A stretch of 64,000 nucleotides of DNA from Staphylococcus pseudintermedius (GCF_001792775.2 NZ_MLGE02000001.1:248001-312000); one strand, 5' to 3'; positions 27,787 to 37,147 are shown, numbered from the stretch's first letter. Numbers and translations are program-made. Notes: generated by a model not told the origin, from the letters alone.

Positions 27787-27940
27787 AAAGGCGTAGAGAT
27801 AATAGAAGGCGAAGCATGTAAAAATCATATACACATGCTAGTGAGTATTCCAGCAAAACTAAGTGTTTCTCAATTTGTAGGATATTTAAAAAGGTAAAAG
27901 TAGTTTAATGATTTTGATAGATATGAATTTATGTCATGAA
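27787..27940 (+). pseudogene. IS200-type (Y1) transposase TnpA remnant
   Basis: The frame from 27793 reads IIEGEACKNHIHMLVSIPAK and LSVSQFVGYLK before TAA at 27895. This is the HUH-motif region of IS200/IS605 TnpA (His-x-His in NHIHML). The next part, SSLMI, continues only after a frameshift, and a second one follows. The N-terminus and the catalytic tyrosine part are missing, so it is a dead fragment. The interval up to 28140 is otherwise without a recognisable gene. Confidence 0.75.
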
Positions 27941-28144
27941 ATCAGCCTAATGTTAGTAAGTGAGTAACAAAAGCTCATCACATAGATAGTTCAATCAGGA
28001 TAGGCGAGTTCGGTAGTGAGATGACAGGTACACATAAGCCTACACAGGCCTTAATTTAAGTGGGGTCCAAATTCATGTACTAAGGCTTGACATGATGTGG
28101 AAAAGGGTAACTGAATTTTTTAAGCGACTTTCATATACACAAAA

Positions 28145-28184
28145 TAAACCACCTAGCACGGTTATCCAGGAGTGAGGTGGTTTA
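28145..28184 (-). terminator. Terminator of the FemA-like gene
   Basis: AAACCACCT (28146-28154) and AGGTGGTTT (28175-28183) form a stem downstream of the minus-strand gene; the minus strand continues with T-rich sequence. Confidence 0.65.
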
Positions 28185-28218
28185 ATACTTCTCGTTAATA
28201 ACGTGTATGAATGTGGTG

Positions 28219-29460
28219 TTAGCGCTTCAGTAATCGAGCACATCGATACATCATTGGCATGATTGGTTTAACAAAATCACCGACATATTCCTCTACATGT
28301 GCCCCGAAACCTTCTTTAAAACGTTGTACACCGTAATCTTCTGCATGCTTCGTAAAATCACCTGTAATACCGTAAAAATTATAACGGTCAATGCCTTGTT
28401 GTTTGGCGAACTGAATCATGTCCCATTGTAATCGATAGGCGCCCATATACGCATTGTACTTAGGATTCGATCCACTCGATAAATAGTACACTTCATGACG
28501 GTTGTAAATATAAATCGCCGCAGCTAAATCTAATATTTCGCCATCTTCAACGATTAATTGACGCGTTTTTTCAATTTTGCGTTCTTGTGCTTGTAGTTGT
28601 TGTTCAGTTTGTTTTAATTTAGTTTTGTTTTTCTTAGAGTTAGGATGACTTTCTAACGCCGCTTGAGTTTCTGCAATTGTCGCTTTTAATGTGTCTAATT
28701 TCTCAGTTTGCTTCTTCAAAAGGTTATTTAAATCAATAAACGCCAACTTGATCATACTATTTTTCGCATACATTTTCTGCATTTCTTCAAAATAAGGCAA
28801 GTCTCTAAAAGTAAAGCCATGTTTTTCTTCAGCCATTTGAAAAAGTTTAAAAAAGCGCTCTGTTTCTTCGATAGGTAAAGTTTTGACTTGGACATCCATT
28901 TCATATGTCTTTTTAATGTTACGTCGTGTTTGGTAATCCATTTCTTCTAAAAGTTGCTGTTCGGATTTATCTTTTAGGTCAAGTACAGAAAGCCAACGTA
29001 TTTGACTGTGACTCGAGTATCCTATTGGAAAACCTTGATGTTTGTAGCCAAGACGATCTAATGTTTTGAAAAGTTGAGCATGCTCGAAGTGTTGCGTAAT
29101 ATTCCCTTTTGCGTCACGAATGTGGTTGCGCACATAAGGATCGATTAACACATACAGGCAACGCTGTTTTTTTAAGTATTGTGTGAGGTGTTCAAAAAAG
29201 AATTGGACAAGTTCGAGATTGTTGTAATCTAACACTGGACCACGGTGTGTATAAAAATATTTAAAAAATTTAAGTGCACGTGCTTCGGTTAATAAACAAG
29301 CCGCAATCACTTCATCTTGGTCGTTTTTAACGCCGACTAAATGGACATCATTTTTATATTTATTTCTATAATGGTAGTGACCTGCGTCTTGCGTATAATG
29401 TGAAAAATGGTTTGTTACAAAGGCATCAAAATCATCAACACTCAATTGCGTAAAGTACAT
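28219..29460 (-). CDS. FemA/FmhA-type aminoacyltransferase (FemABX family)
   Basis: A 413-residue protein with the FemABX layout. Two GNAT-like subdomains carry YTHRGPVLDY, QIRWLSVLDLKDKS and the late DRYNFYGITGDFT, with YVGDFVKPI at the C-terminus. A coiled-coil arm (about residues 235-300, rich in Lys, Gln and Glu) is inserted, as in FemA. These enzymes add amino acids from tRNA to the peptidoglycan side chain. The start at residue MYFTQL (29460) matches FemA N-termini; upstream codons lack a ribosome site. A single unlinked copy suggests FmhA or FmhC rather than FemA/FemB, which are normally paired. The amino acid transferred is unknown. Confidence 0.88.
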   Translation of the reverse strand: MYFTQLSVDDFDAFVTNHFSHYTQDAGHYHYRNKYKNDVHLVGVKNDQDEVIAACLLTEARALKFFKYFYTHRGPVLDYNNLELVQFFFEHLTQYLKKQRCLYVLIDPYVRNHIRDAKGNITQHFEHAQLFKTLDRLGYKHQGFPIGYSSHSQIRWLSVLDLKDKSEQQLLEEMDYQTRRNIKKTYEMDVQVKTLPIEETERFFKLFQMAEEKHGFTFRDLPYFEEMQKMYAKNSMIKLAFIDLNNLLKKQTEKLDTLKATIAETQAALESHPNSKKNKTKLKQTEQQLQAQERKIEKTRQLIVEDGEILDLAAAIYIYNRHEVYYLSSGSNPKYNAYMGAYRLQWDMIQFAKQQGIDRYNFYGITGDFTKHAEDYGVQRFKEGFGAHVEEYVGDFVKPIMPMMYRCARLLKR

Positions 29461-29758
29461 GTCAACCCTACTTTCTTTATTTTGTTTCATATAGTATTAA
29501 ATATACTAAAATAGTCAGACATTTTCAAAGTATTTTATAATGCGCAATGTCATATATTGTGCGTTATTTTAGTATTTACAAATAGTAAAAATGATGAAGT
29601 ATTAGATGAGGGCATACCAGTTAAAGTGTGAGAAGGGTTTAAGTCATCGCATATTTTTAAAATGGGATAATAGTTATACAGGGATTAGAAGAAACAAGCG
29701 ATGGTGTATTTTTTGTGTTATATTTAATTTATTACGAAGACATAAAAGGGGAAGGACT

Positions 29759-30739
29759 ATGGTAAGTGTAAAGGATGTCGCAAAGTTAGCAAATGTATCG
29801 ACAGCAACGGTTTCACGGGTGCTCAGCAATACGGGGAAGGTCAAGCCGAAAAATCAACAACGCGTGTTAGAAGCCGCCAAAGCACTTGGCTACCATCCGA
29901 ATAATATCGGGAGACAACTGCGTAAAATGGAGACGATGACGATTCTTGTCGTTGTACCGGATATTACCAATTCATTTTTCTCAGCGATACTCAGAAACAT
30001 TGAAAATATTGCACGAGAACACGGCTATGAAGTGATTCTCGGAGATACGCAAAATCAACAAGGTGATACATATTTTTCTTATTTGTATGAAAAGAAAGTC
30101 GATGGCATGATCGTGCTCACGTCCTATCTTGATCTTGAAAATTTAGAAAAAGTCAGTGCGCAATACCCCCTTGTGCTCGCTTGTGAACAAATTAAAGAAA
30201 TTAATGTGCCTTCTGTTTCAATTAATCATATTGAAGCATCTGCATTGATGACACGCCATTTAATAGAAGCTGGACATACGAAAGTGGGACATATTACAGG
30301 CCCATTGGATGGTATTTTAGGTCAATACCGCTTGCAAGGCTTTCGTGAAGCAATGGACAGCCATGGTTTAACGGTACGTGATGATTGGGTGATAGAAGGG
30401 GACTTTTCTTTAGAGTCGGGTTATCGCATTGGCAAGCAATTACTTGAACAAGCTGAAATGCCGACTGCGTTATTTGTCGCCAATGATGAAATGGCGATTG
30501 GCATTATGAAAGAGTTGAAAAAGCATGGGAAACGCGTCCCTGAAGATATGGCGATCGTAGGATTTGATAATATTATTTTGTCAGAAATTGTCGACCCAGG
30601 TTTGACGACTTACGCGCAACCTGCAACTGAAATTGGGATACGTGCGATGGAAAAATTGTTAGTGCTATTAAAAGGGGAAGATTTGGAAGAACGCGATACT
30701 TTACTGGAAGGTGAGTTGTTAATACGTCAATCGACTTAA
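29759..30739 (+). CDS. LacI-family regulator of the maltose/glucoside locus (MalR-like)
   Basis: A 326-residue repressor. The N-terminal LacI helix-turn-helix (VSVKDVAKLANVSTATVSRV) and hinge are followed by a periplasmic-binding-protein-like sugar domain with TGPLDGILGQYRLQGF and FVANDEMAIG. The start is ATG 29759 after AAAAGGGGAAGG; the frame runs open upstream without a site. It heads the plus-strand part of the locus and should bind the TGTAAN-CG-NTTACA-like operators at 30848, 40829 and 40883. The effector is presumably maltose or another glucoside. Confidence 0.9.
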   Translation: MVSVKDVAKLANVSTATVSRVLSNTGKVKPKNQQRVLEAAKALGYHPNNIGRQLRKMETMTILVVVPDITNSFFSAILRNIENIAREHGYEVILGDTQNQQGDTYFSYLYEKKVDGMIVLTSYLDLENLEKVSAQYPLVLACEQIKEINVPSVSINHIEASALMTRHLIEAGHTKVGHITGPLDGILGQYRLQGFREAMDSHGLTVRDDWVIEGDFSLESGYRIGKQLLEQAEMPTALFVANDEMAIGIMKELKKHGKRVPEDMAIVGFDNIILSEIVDPGLTTYAQPATEIGIRAMEKLLVLLKGEDLEERDTLLEGELLIRQST

Positions 30740-30847
30740 AACAGTTCAAATGTATCTGATTAATGCGCGTTGATGATAGTAAAATAAGTTGATGCATCCT
30801 GTGTGAATCCGTTTACAATAGGATGCATTTTTGTTATATTTTAAAAT

Positions 30848-30861
30848 GTAATCGATTACAA
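30848..30861. promoter_or_regulatory. LacI-type operator / cre ahead of the oxidoreductase genes
   Basis: TGTAATCGATTACA is a perfect 14-bp palindrome between the LacI gene and the first Gfo/Idh gene. It fits both the LacI-family operator pattern and the CcpA cre consensus. Confidence 0.7.
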
Positions 30862-30923
30862 AATATAGAAACACGATCGAACTGAAAGAGACGGAAATAT
30901 CATCAAAGATTGGAGTGTGTTGT

Positions 30924-32000
30924 ATGGGGATTAAAGTAGGCATCATTGGTTGTGGGGGTATCGCGAATGGTAAACATTTACCGAGTTTAGCACAAATCGA
31001 TGACGTAGAAATAGTGGCATTTTGTGATATTGACATCGAAAAAGCAAAGGCAGCAGCCATAACGTTCGGAACGGTTAATGCAAAAGTGTATCAAGATTAT
31101 CAAGAATTATTAAAAGATCAAACGATTGATGTCGTACATATTTGTACACCGAACTATCTTCATTGTGACATGACGGTTCATGCACTTGAAGCAAATAAGC
31201 ATGTCATGTGTGAAAAACCAATGGCCAAAACCACTGCCGAGGCGCAACAAATGTTAGATGCGGCAAAACGGACAGGTAAAAAACTGACGATTGGTTACCA
31301 AAATCGATTTCGTGTTGACAGTCAATTTTTGCATCAAGTAACTGCGCGTGGAGATTTAGGAGATATTTATTTTGGTAAAGCGCATGCCATTCGACGTCGT
31401 GCCGTGCCGAACTGGGGCGTCTTTTTAGATGAAGAAGCACAAGGTGGAGGCCCGTTAATTGACATTGGGACACATGCGTTAGATCTCACACTTTGGATGA
31501 TGAACAATTATGAACCGGCTGCTGTCATGGGGTCTACATTCCATCAATTGAGTCAGCAAGAAAATGCCGCCAATGCTTGGGGACCGTGGAATCCGAAAGA
31601 CTTTACTGTAGAAGATTCAGCATTCGGATTTATTAAAATGAAAAATGGTGCCACAATTATTTTAGAGTCCGCGTGGGCACTTAACTCTTTAGACGTAGAT
31701 GAAGCGAAATGTTCGTTATCAGGAACAAAGGGCGGCGCGGATATGAAAGATGGCTTACGTATTCACGGCGAAGAGTTGGGTACATTGTATACGAAACACA
31801 TCGAACTGGACAATAAAGGTGTCGATTTTTATGAAGGCGAGACAGTGGATGAAGCGTTGGAAGAAGCAAAGGCATGGATAGACTGTGTTCGAAACGATAT
31901 ACCGCCTCGTGTAAAACCTGAAGAAGCGCTTGTCGTTACACAAATATTAGAAGCGATTTATGAGTCGGCCCGTACTGGAAAAGCCGTTTATTTTGATTAA
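30924..32000 (+). CDS. Gfo/Idh/MocA-family sugar oxidoreductase 1
   Basis: A 358-residue NAD(P)-dependent dehydrogenase. It has an N-terminal Rossmann fold (VGIIGCGGIANGKH), the family signature CEKPMAKTT, and a C-terminal catalytic domain with GGGPLIDIGTHALDL carrying the conserved Asp and His. Members oxidise or reduce ring hydroxyls of sugars and inositols. The ATG at 30924 follows TTGGAG; upstream GTG codons are not credible. It lies 22 nt before a homologous gene, probably acting in sequence with it on a glucoside or its 3-keto form. The substrate is unproven. Confidence 0.88.
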   Translation: MGIKVGIIGCGGIANGKHLPSLAQIDDVEIVAFCDIDIEKAKAAAITFGTVNAKVYQDYQELLKDQTIDVVHICTPNYLHCDMTVHALEANKHVMCEKPMAKTTAEAQQMLDAAKRTGKKLTIGYQNRFRVDSQFLHQVTARGDLGDIYFGKAHAIRRRAVPNWGVFLDEEAQGGGPLIDIGTHALDLTLWMMNNYEPAAVMGSTFHQLSQQENAANAWGPWNPKDFTVEDSAFGFIKMKNGATIILESAWALNSLDVDEAKCSLSGTKGGADMKDGLRIHGEELGTLYTKHIELDNKGVDFYEGETVDEALEEAKAWIDCVRNDIPPRVKPEEALVVTQILEAIYESARTGKAVYFD

Positions 32001-32021
32001 GACAACGAAGGAGACATCACG

Positions 32022-33062
32022 ATGAAACCATTAAAAATAGGTGTAATAGGAACTGGCGGCATTGCTAGAGATCGCCATATTCCACTCATTCAGCAACATG
32101 AACGTGCAGAACTTATAGGTGTATATGACGTGAATGAAGCACTCGCACGAGAAGTTGCGACACAATTTGAGATTGCGTACGTTGCGCCGACTTTAGAAGC
32201 ATTGTTAGCACAAGTAGAAGCAGTGATCATTTGTACACCGAACAAGTTTCATGCAGATTTGACGATTGCTGCGCTCGATGCAGGTGTACATGTGCTATGT
32301 GAAAAACCAATGGCGATGACGACTGCAGAATGTGATGCGATGATGGCAGCTGCACAACGCAATGCGCGTATATTAACGATTGCATATCATTACCGTTTTA
32401 CGGATGTGGCACAAGCAGCAAAACAAGCCGTCGCGCAGGGTGCGGTCGGTGTGCCGGTAGTCTCCCGTGTGCAAGCGTTACGTCGTCGAAAAGTGCCTGG
32501 ATGGGGCGTGTTTACGAATAAAGCATTGCAAGGTGGCGGTTGTTTAATCGACTATGGTTGTCATGTGCTCGACCTCGTATTATGGCTGTTAGAAGATGCG
32601 CAACCGACAGAAATTTTAGGCCGTACATACAATGCTTTAAGTCGTCAGCCGCAGCAATTGAATGAGTGGGGGACATTTGATTACAAGACTTTTGATGTGG
32701 AAGACCACGCGACCAGTTATGTAACATTTGAAAACGGTGCGAGTATGCAATTTGAATGTTCTTGGGCAGCGAATATTCATCACGACAAGTTAGACGTGAG
32801 CATTTCAGGTGATGCGGGTGGCTTACAATTATTCCCATTTGAAATGTATGCACCACAATCAGACGGTTATCATATTTTGGAACAAGATGTCAGCTTAAAT
32901 GAAGGTGTTGCCGCATCCCGTCAGATGGATCATTTTATTCGCAGTTGCTTTGGGGAGGTAGAACCATTAGTCAAACCTGAAGAGGCAAGACGTGTGACGC
33001 AATTGATTGATGCGATTTATCAAAGTGATAGAGAACGACAAAGTATCACAATACAAGGATAG
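32022..33062 (+). CDS. Gfo/Idh/MocA-family sugar oxidoreductase 2
   Basis: A 346-residue paralogue of the preceding gene. It has IGVIGTGGIARDRHIP, CEKPMAMTT and GGGCLIDYGCHVLDL in the same positions. The shared RRRKVPGWGVF/RRRAVPNWGVF segment shows that the two are closely related and recently diverged in role. An AAGGAG site precedes the ATG. Pairs of such enzymes can catalyse oxidation and re-reduction around an epimerisation, which the neighbouring isomerase gene could perform. Confidence 0.88.
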   Translation: MKPLKIGVIGTGGIARDRHIPLIQQHERAELIGVYDVNEALAREVATQFEIAYVAPTLEALLAQVEAVIICTPNKFHADLTIAALDAGVHVLCEKPMAMTTAECDAMMAAAQRNARILTIAYHYRFTDVAQAAKQAVAQGAVGVPVVSRVQALRRRKVPGWGVFTNKALQGGGCLIDYGCHVLDLVLWLLEDAQPTEILGRTYNALSRQPQQLNEWGTFDYKTFDVEDHATSYVTFENGASMQFECSWAANIHHDKLDVSISGDAGGLQLFPFEMYAPQSDGYHILEQDVSLNEGVAASRQMDHFIRSCFGEVEPLVKPEEARRVTQLIDAIYQSDRERQSITIQG

Positions 33063-33077
33063 GAAGGTGTGTTCCAT

Positions 33078-34046
33078 ATGAAGTTAGGTGTATTTTCAGT
33101 ATTATTTTATGATCGTGATTTTGAACAGATGTTAGATGATGTTGCTGCAGCAGGCCTCGATATGATCGAAGTCGGTACAGGGGGCAATCCAGGAAATAAA
33201 TTTTGTGACCTTGATGCACTGCTAGCAGACGAAAATGAGCGACAAATTTTTATGGATAAAATTCATCAACGTGGGCTAGAGGTTAGTGCTTTCAGTTGCC
33301 ATAACAACCCTATTGCTCCGGATGAAGCAGAAGCAAAAGAAGCCGATGAAACGTTGCGCAAAACGATTCAATTAGCGGCGTTACTCGGTGTCCCTGTCGT
33401 GAATACTTTCTCAGGTATTGCAGGTTCTGATGACAGTGCAAAATATCCGAACTGGCCGGTAACCCCTTGGCCAACAGCTTATTCTGAAATTTATGATTAT
33501 CAATGGAATCAAAAGCTCATTCCATATTGGCAAGATTTAGCAGTATTTGCGAAATCACACGATGTCAAAATTGCAATAGAACTGCATGCCGGTTTTCTCG
33601 TACATACACCATATACACTGTTGAAGCTACGAGAAGCCACAAATGAATATATCGGCGCAAACTTAGACCCGAGTCATTTATGGTGGCAAGGCATTGATCC
33701 TATCGCAGCGATCCGCATTTTAGGCCAAGCGAATGCGATTCATCATTTTCATGCGAAAGATACGTACATTAATCAAGATAACGTGAATATGTACGGTTTA
33801 ACAGATATGCAACCGTATCAACAAGTTGCGACACGTGCTTGGACATTCCGTACAGTCGGGTATGGTCATAGTCCTTACGAATGGGGCGAAATGATTAGCC
33901 AATTAAGAATTCATGGCTACGATTATGTGCTCAGTATCGAACATGAGGATCCGATTATGTCAGTAGAAGAAGGGTTTCATAAAGCTGTAGAAAATTTAAA
34001 ATCAGTTAATATCTACGATCAAGCGCCCGATATGTGGTGGGCTTAA
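33078..34046 (+). CDS. Sugar phosphate isomerase/epimerase family protein (AP endonuclease family 2 TIM barrel)
   Basis: A 322-residue TIM-barrel protein. The metal-binding residues are spread over EVGTGGNPGNKF, FSCHNNP, IELHAGFLVHT, NLDPSHLWW, HFHAKDTY and SIEHEDP, as in xylose-isomerase-like epimerases. The start ATG at 33078 has GGAAGG 10 nt upstream. It follows the two Gfo/Idh genes closely, and S. aureus has the same trio beside its maltose ABC genes. E. coli YcjR, a 3-keto-sugar epimerase, occurs in an analogous cluster; by inference this protein may epimerise a 3-keto-glucoside. Confidence 0.82.
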   Translation: MKLGVFSVLFYDRDFEQMLDDVAAAGLDMIEVGTGGNPGNKFCDLDALLADENERQIFMDKIHQRGLEVSAFSCHNNPIAPDEAEAKEADETLRKTIQLAALLGVPVVNTFSGIAGSDDSAKYPNWPVTPWPTAYSEIYDYQWNQKLIPYWQDLAVFAKSHDVKIAIELHAGFLVHTPYTLLKLREATNEYIGANLDPSHLWWQGIDPIAAIRILGQANAIHHFHAKDTYINQDNVNMYGLTDMQPYQQVATRAWTFRTVGYGHSPYEWGEMISQLRIHGYDYVLSIEHEDPIMSVEEGFHKAVENLKSVNIYDQAPDMWWA

Positions 34047-34080
34047 GCATAACAGCATGGGAAGTGAAGGAGGTCTCAAA

Positions 34081-35739
34081 ATGAGCGATACAATAGCCAG
34101 ACAATGGTGGAAGGAAGCGGTGGCATACCAAGTATATCCCCGCAGTTTTAATGATTCGAATGGGGATGGAATAGGTGACTTAAGAGGCCTCATTGAAAAG
34201 TTAGATTATTTACAGGAACTCGGTATTGATGTCATTTGGTTAAGTCCGATGTTTCCATCACCGAATGCAGATAATGGTTATGATATTAGTGATTATCAAG
34301 CGATTAGTGAAACATACGGGACGATGGCAGATTTTGATGAATTGCTTGAAAAAGTGCATGCACGTGGGATGAGATTGATTTTAGATCTTGTAGTCAATCA
34401 TACGTCTGATGAGCATCCATGGTTTATCGAGTCTAAGCAAAGTTGCCACAACCCAAAACGTGATTGGTACATTTGGCGAGATCCCGCAACGGATGGGTCT
34501 GAACCGAATAACTGGGAAAGCATTTTTAACGGCTCGACTTGGAAATATGACGAGACAACGAATCAATACTATTTCCATTTGTTTAGTGAGAAGCAACCGG
34601 ATTTGAACTGGGAAAATCCAGCAGTTCGCGATGAAGTGTTTAACATGATGAATTGGTGGTTTGATAAAGGGATTGATGGTTTTCGTGTCGACGCCATTAC
34701 GCATATTAAGAAATCATTTGAAGCAGGCAACCTTCCTGTACAAGAAGGTCAACAGTATGCCCCTGCGTTTGACGTGGCGATGAATCAACCAGGTATTTTA
34801 ACGTGGTTACGTGAAATGAAGGCCAAATCCCTGTCGCACTATGACATTATGACAGTCGGTGAAGCAAACGGTGTAAACCCGGATGATGCTGAAAACTGGG
34901 TCGGTAGTGACAAAGGTGTTTTTAACATGATTTTCCAATTTGAACATCTTGGGTTATGGGATAATGTGGCATCACGTCTAGATATTAAAGCATACAAGCA
35001 CGTGCTGAATCGCTGGCAAAAGCAGTTAGAAAATATTGGGTGGAATGCATTGTTTATTGAAAATCACGACCAACCACGCCGTGTGTCGACATGGGGAGAT
35101 GACCAACAATATTGGTATACTTCCGCGACCAGTCATGCGCTCGTCTACTTTTTACAACAAGGCACGCCGTTTATTTATCAAGGCCAAGAAATTGGAATGA
35201 CGAACTATCCGTTTACTGATATTGAACAATTTGATGATGTGTCCGTTAAAAATGAATATCGTATTGTGCAAGAAGCGGGTGGCGATGTTGATTCATTACT
35301 TGAGAAATTGAGAATGGACAGTCGTGATAACTCAAGAACACCGATGCAATGGGATGCGAATGAACATGCAGGATTTACGACTGGGACACCATGGTTTCCA
35401 GTAAATCCGAACTATGTGGATATTAACGTGGCACAGCAAGAACAGGATCCGAAGTCGATTTTAAACTTTTATAAAGAGCTCATTCGGTTGAAGAAATCAG
35501 ATGACATTTATACGTATGGGCAATTTGATTTGGTCGATGCCGATAATGGCCAGTTGTTTGCTTATACACGCTGTTTGGATGGTCGTACTGTAGTAATCAT
35601 TGGCAATTTATCGGAAGAAGTTGCAAGTTTGAATACAGATTTGAAGTTAAATGAAGGAGAAGTGTTACTCCATAATCATGAAGGTGCAGTGGACTTTAAC
35701 GCAATGCGCCCTTATGAAGCATGTGTCGTTGAACTTTAA
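34081..35739 (+). CDS. malL: GH13 alpha-glucosidase (MalL/oligo-1,6-glucosidase-like)
   Basis: A 552-residue cytosolic amylase-fold enzyme. Conserved regions are clear: YQVYPRSFNDSNGDGIGDLR, LVVNHTSDEHPW, GFRVDAITHI with nucleophile Asp204, VGEANGVN with acid/base Glu261, and IENHDQPR with Asp330. The residue after the nucleophile is Ala, not the Val common in oligo-1,6-glucosidases, hinting at alpha-1,4 (maltose) preference. AAGGAGG 7 nt before ATG 34081 decides the start. It would hydrolyse maltose imported by the convergent malEFG-msmK system. The symbol is given by family and context. Confidence 0.88.
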   Translation: MSDTIARQWWKEAVAYQVYPRSFNDSNGDGIGDLRGLIEKLDYLQELGIDVIWLSPMFPSPNADNGYDISDYQAISETYGTMADFDELLEKVHARGMRLILDLVVNHTSDEHPWFIESKQSCHNPKRDWYIWRDPATDGSEPNNWESIFNGSTWKYDETTNQYYFHLFSEKQPDLNWENPAVRDEVFNMMNWWFDKGIDGFRVDAITHIKKSFEAGNLPVQEGQQYAPAFDVAMNQPGILTWLREMKAKSLSHYDIMTVGEANGVNPDDAENWVGSDKGVFNMIFQFEHLGLWDNVASRLDIKAYKHVLNRWQKQLENIGWNALFIENHDQPRRVSTWGDDQQYWYTSATSHALVYFLQQGTPFIYQGQEIGMTNYPFTDIEQFDDVSVKNEYRIVQEAGGDVDSLLEKLRMDSRDNSRTPMQWDANEHAGFTTGTPWFPVNPNYVDINVAQQEQDPKSILNFYKELIRLKKSDDIYTYGQFDLVDADNGQLFAYTRCLDGRTVVIIGNLSEEVASLNTDLKLNEGEVLLHNHEGAVDFNAMRPYEACVVEL

Positions 35740-35755
35740 CATAACAATGTGATTG

Positions 35756-35787
35756 AGGCCGGGAAGTGAAATTCCTGGCCTTTTTAT
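35756..35787 (+). terminator. Terminator of the glucosidase operon
   Basis: GGCCGGGAA (35757-35765) pairs with TTCCTGGCC (35772-35780), then TTTTTA. Confidence 0.8.
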
Positions 35788-35880
35788 ACACTTTCGTTGA
35801 GCAAGTTTAAATAAGATCGATGAGTGTTAAATGTATATGATGAATTTTCTATATGTCGTCGTAAATTTAATGAGGTGAAC

Positions 35881-36255
35881 ATGATGTTAAAAGATAAAGA
35901 AAGCTCTAGATAATTATACCAAGCCATCAGATAAATAGCAGATCGACTTGGAGATAAACAGTTAGAGACGATTTCTGTAAGCCTATTGTTACTCGATTTT
36001 GATTTTGAACATGAAACTTTCGAGCAACTCTTTTTAGCACTATTGAAGTATGTGGATAAAGTAGGTTCAGAGCATATCAAGCATCAAGAGATTTTAGATT
36101 TGATAGATTACACGATTCCTGAAGATAGAGAAATGAGTCTTTTTGTGAAAAATAAACTGATTATTGGTTTTGCTAATACGTATTTCCCAAAATTACAAGG
36201 ATTAGCCGATGAGATTAAGTCAGAAAGGGAGGCTTCAATGGTAAAAGGCCTTTAA
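35881..36255 (+). pseudogene. Small ORF interrupted by two in-frame TAA codons
   Basis: From ATG 35881 (GAGGTG three nt upstream) a 125-codon frame runs to TAA at 36253, broken only by TAA at 35911-35913 and 35932-35934. Both could derive from CAA by a single change. The rest reads as a normal protein, with IADRLGDKQLETISVSLLLL and later VKNKLIIGFANTYFPKLQG. No family is recognised. Translation from an internal codon would need TTG at about 35986 without a ribosome site, so I treat it as a recent pseudogene. Confidence 0.6.
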
Positions 36256-36260
36256 TCACG

Positions 36261-36299
36261 AAAAAACAAGCAGAGTATGCGTGCTCTGCTTGTTTTTTG
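36261..36299. terminator. Perfect bidirectional terminator
   Basis: AAAAAACAAGCAGAG (36261-36275) and CTCTGCTTGTTTTTT (36284-36298) are exact complements. The hairpin serves malG on minus and the small pseudogene on plus. Confidence 0.85.
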
Positions 36300-36306
36300 T
36301 AAACGT

Positions 36307-37146
36307 TTAGCCTTTTGTTGCCCCAGCCGTTAAACCGGAAACTAAATACTTTTGTAAGAATAGGAACACGATTGAGATAGGTAAGGCAATCATAATGGCT
36401 CCAGCTGCAAAGACTGTGAAATTATTGGCATACTGGTGATTAATAAAGTTAAACAATCCGACCGCCAATGTATATTTTTCAGGGCTACGTAAGAGGATCT
36501 TCGGCAAGATGAAGTCCATGAAAGGCCCCATGAAATTAAATAAGGCAACGACTGCTAAAATTGGTTTTGCAAGGGGTAACATAATTTGGAAGAAAATACG
36601 CATATGACTCGCACCGTCAATTTTAGCCGATTCATCAAGTTCTTTCGGTATCGTGTCGAAATAACCTTTAACTAGGAAGGCGTTCATCGGGATTGAACCA
36701 CCGATATACACCAATGTTAAGCCGAGTAAAGAATCGAGTAGACCGATAGTATTGAGCAAGATATAAATCGCCACCATTGCCATGAGTACAGGGAACATTT
36801 GTAAGATGAGAAACGTGATTAAGCCGTATTTTCGTCCTACAAAGCGGTATCTAGAAAATGCATAAGATGTCAGTGTGACAAAAATCACGCTAAATAATGC
36901 ATTTGCCGATGCGACGAGTAAAGTGTTTTTATACCATGTTAAATATTGGCTATTTTCATCTGTCAGTAAATAGATGTAATTGGCAAAGGTCGCATTGTCT
37001 GGAATCATCTTAGCGCCATAAAGCGTTGTGCCAGGATTGAGCGAGATGCCGAATGTCCAAAGCAATGGGTATAAAATGACGACAAACATGAACGCGATAA
37101 AGCCATAGATACCGATTGCTTTCCAAACTTTTTTCTTTTGGTTCAT
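36307..37146 (-). CDS. malG: Maltose/maltodextrin ABC transporter permease MalG-like
   Basis: A 279-residue inner-membrane permease with six helices and the coupling EAA-type loop (PKELDESAKIDGASHMRIFF). It forms the channel with MalF and ends in YLVSGLTAGATKG, typical of MalG. The start is MNQKKK at 37146 with GAGGGAGGG upstream; the longer open frame upstream overlaps malF and is not used. It is the last gene of the minus-strand msmK-malE-malF-malG operon. Confidence 0.9.
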   Translation of the reverse strand: MNQKKKVWKAIGIYGFIAFMFVVILYPLLWTFGISLNPGTTLYGAKMIPDNATFANYIYLLTDENSQYLTWYKNTLLVASANALFSVIFVTLTSYAFSRYRFVGRKYGLITFLILQMFPVLMAMVAIYILLNTIGLLDSLLGLTLVYIGGSIPMNAFLVKGYFDTIPKELDESAKIDGASHMRIFFQIMLPLAKPILAVVALFNFMGPFMDFILPKILLRSPEKYTLAVGLFNFINHQYANNFTVFAAGAIMIALPISIVFLFLQKYLVSGLTAGATKG

Positions 37147-37147
37147 A

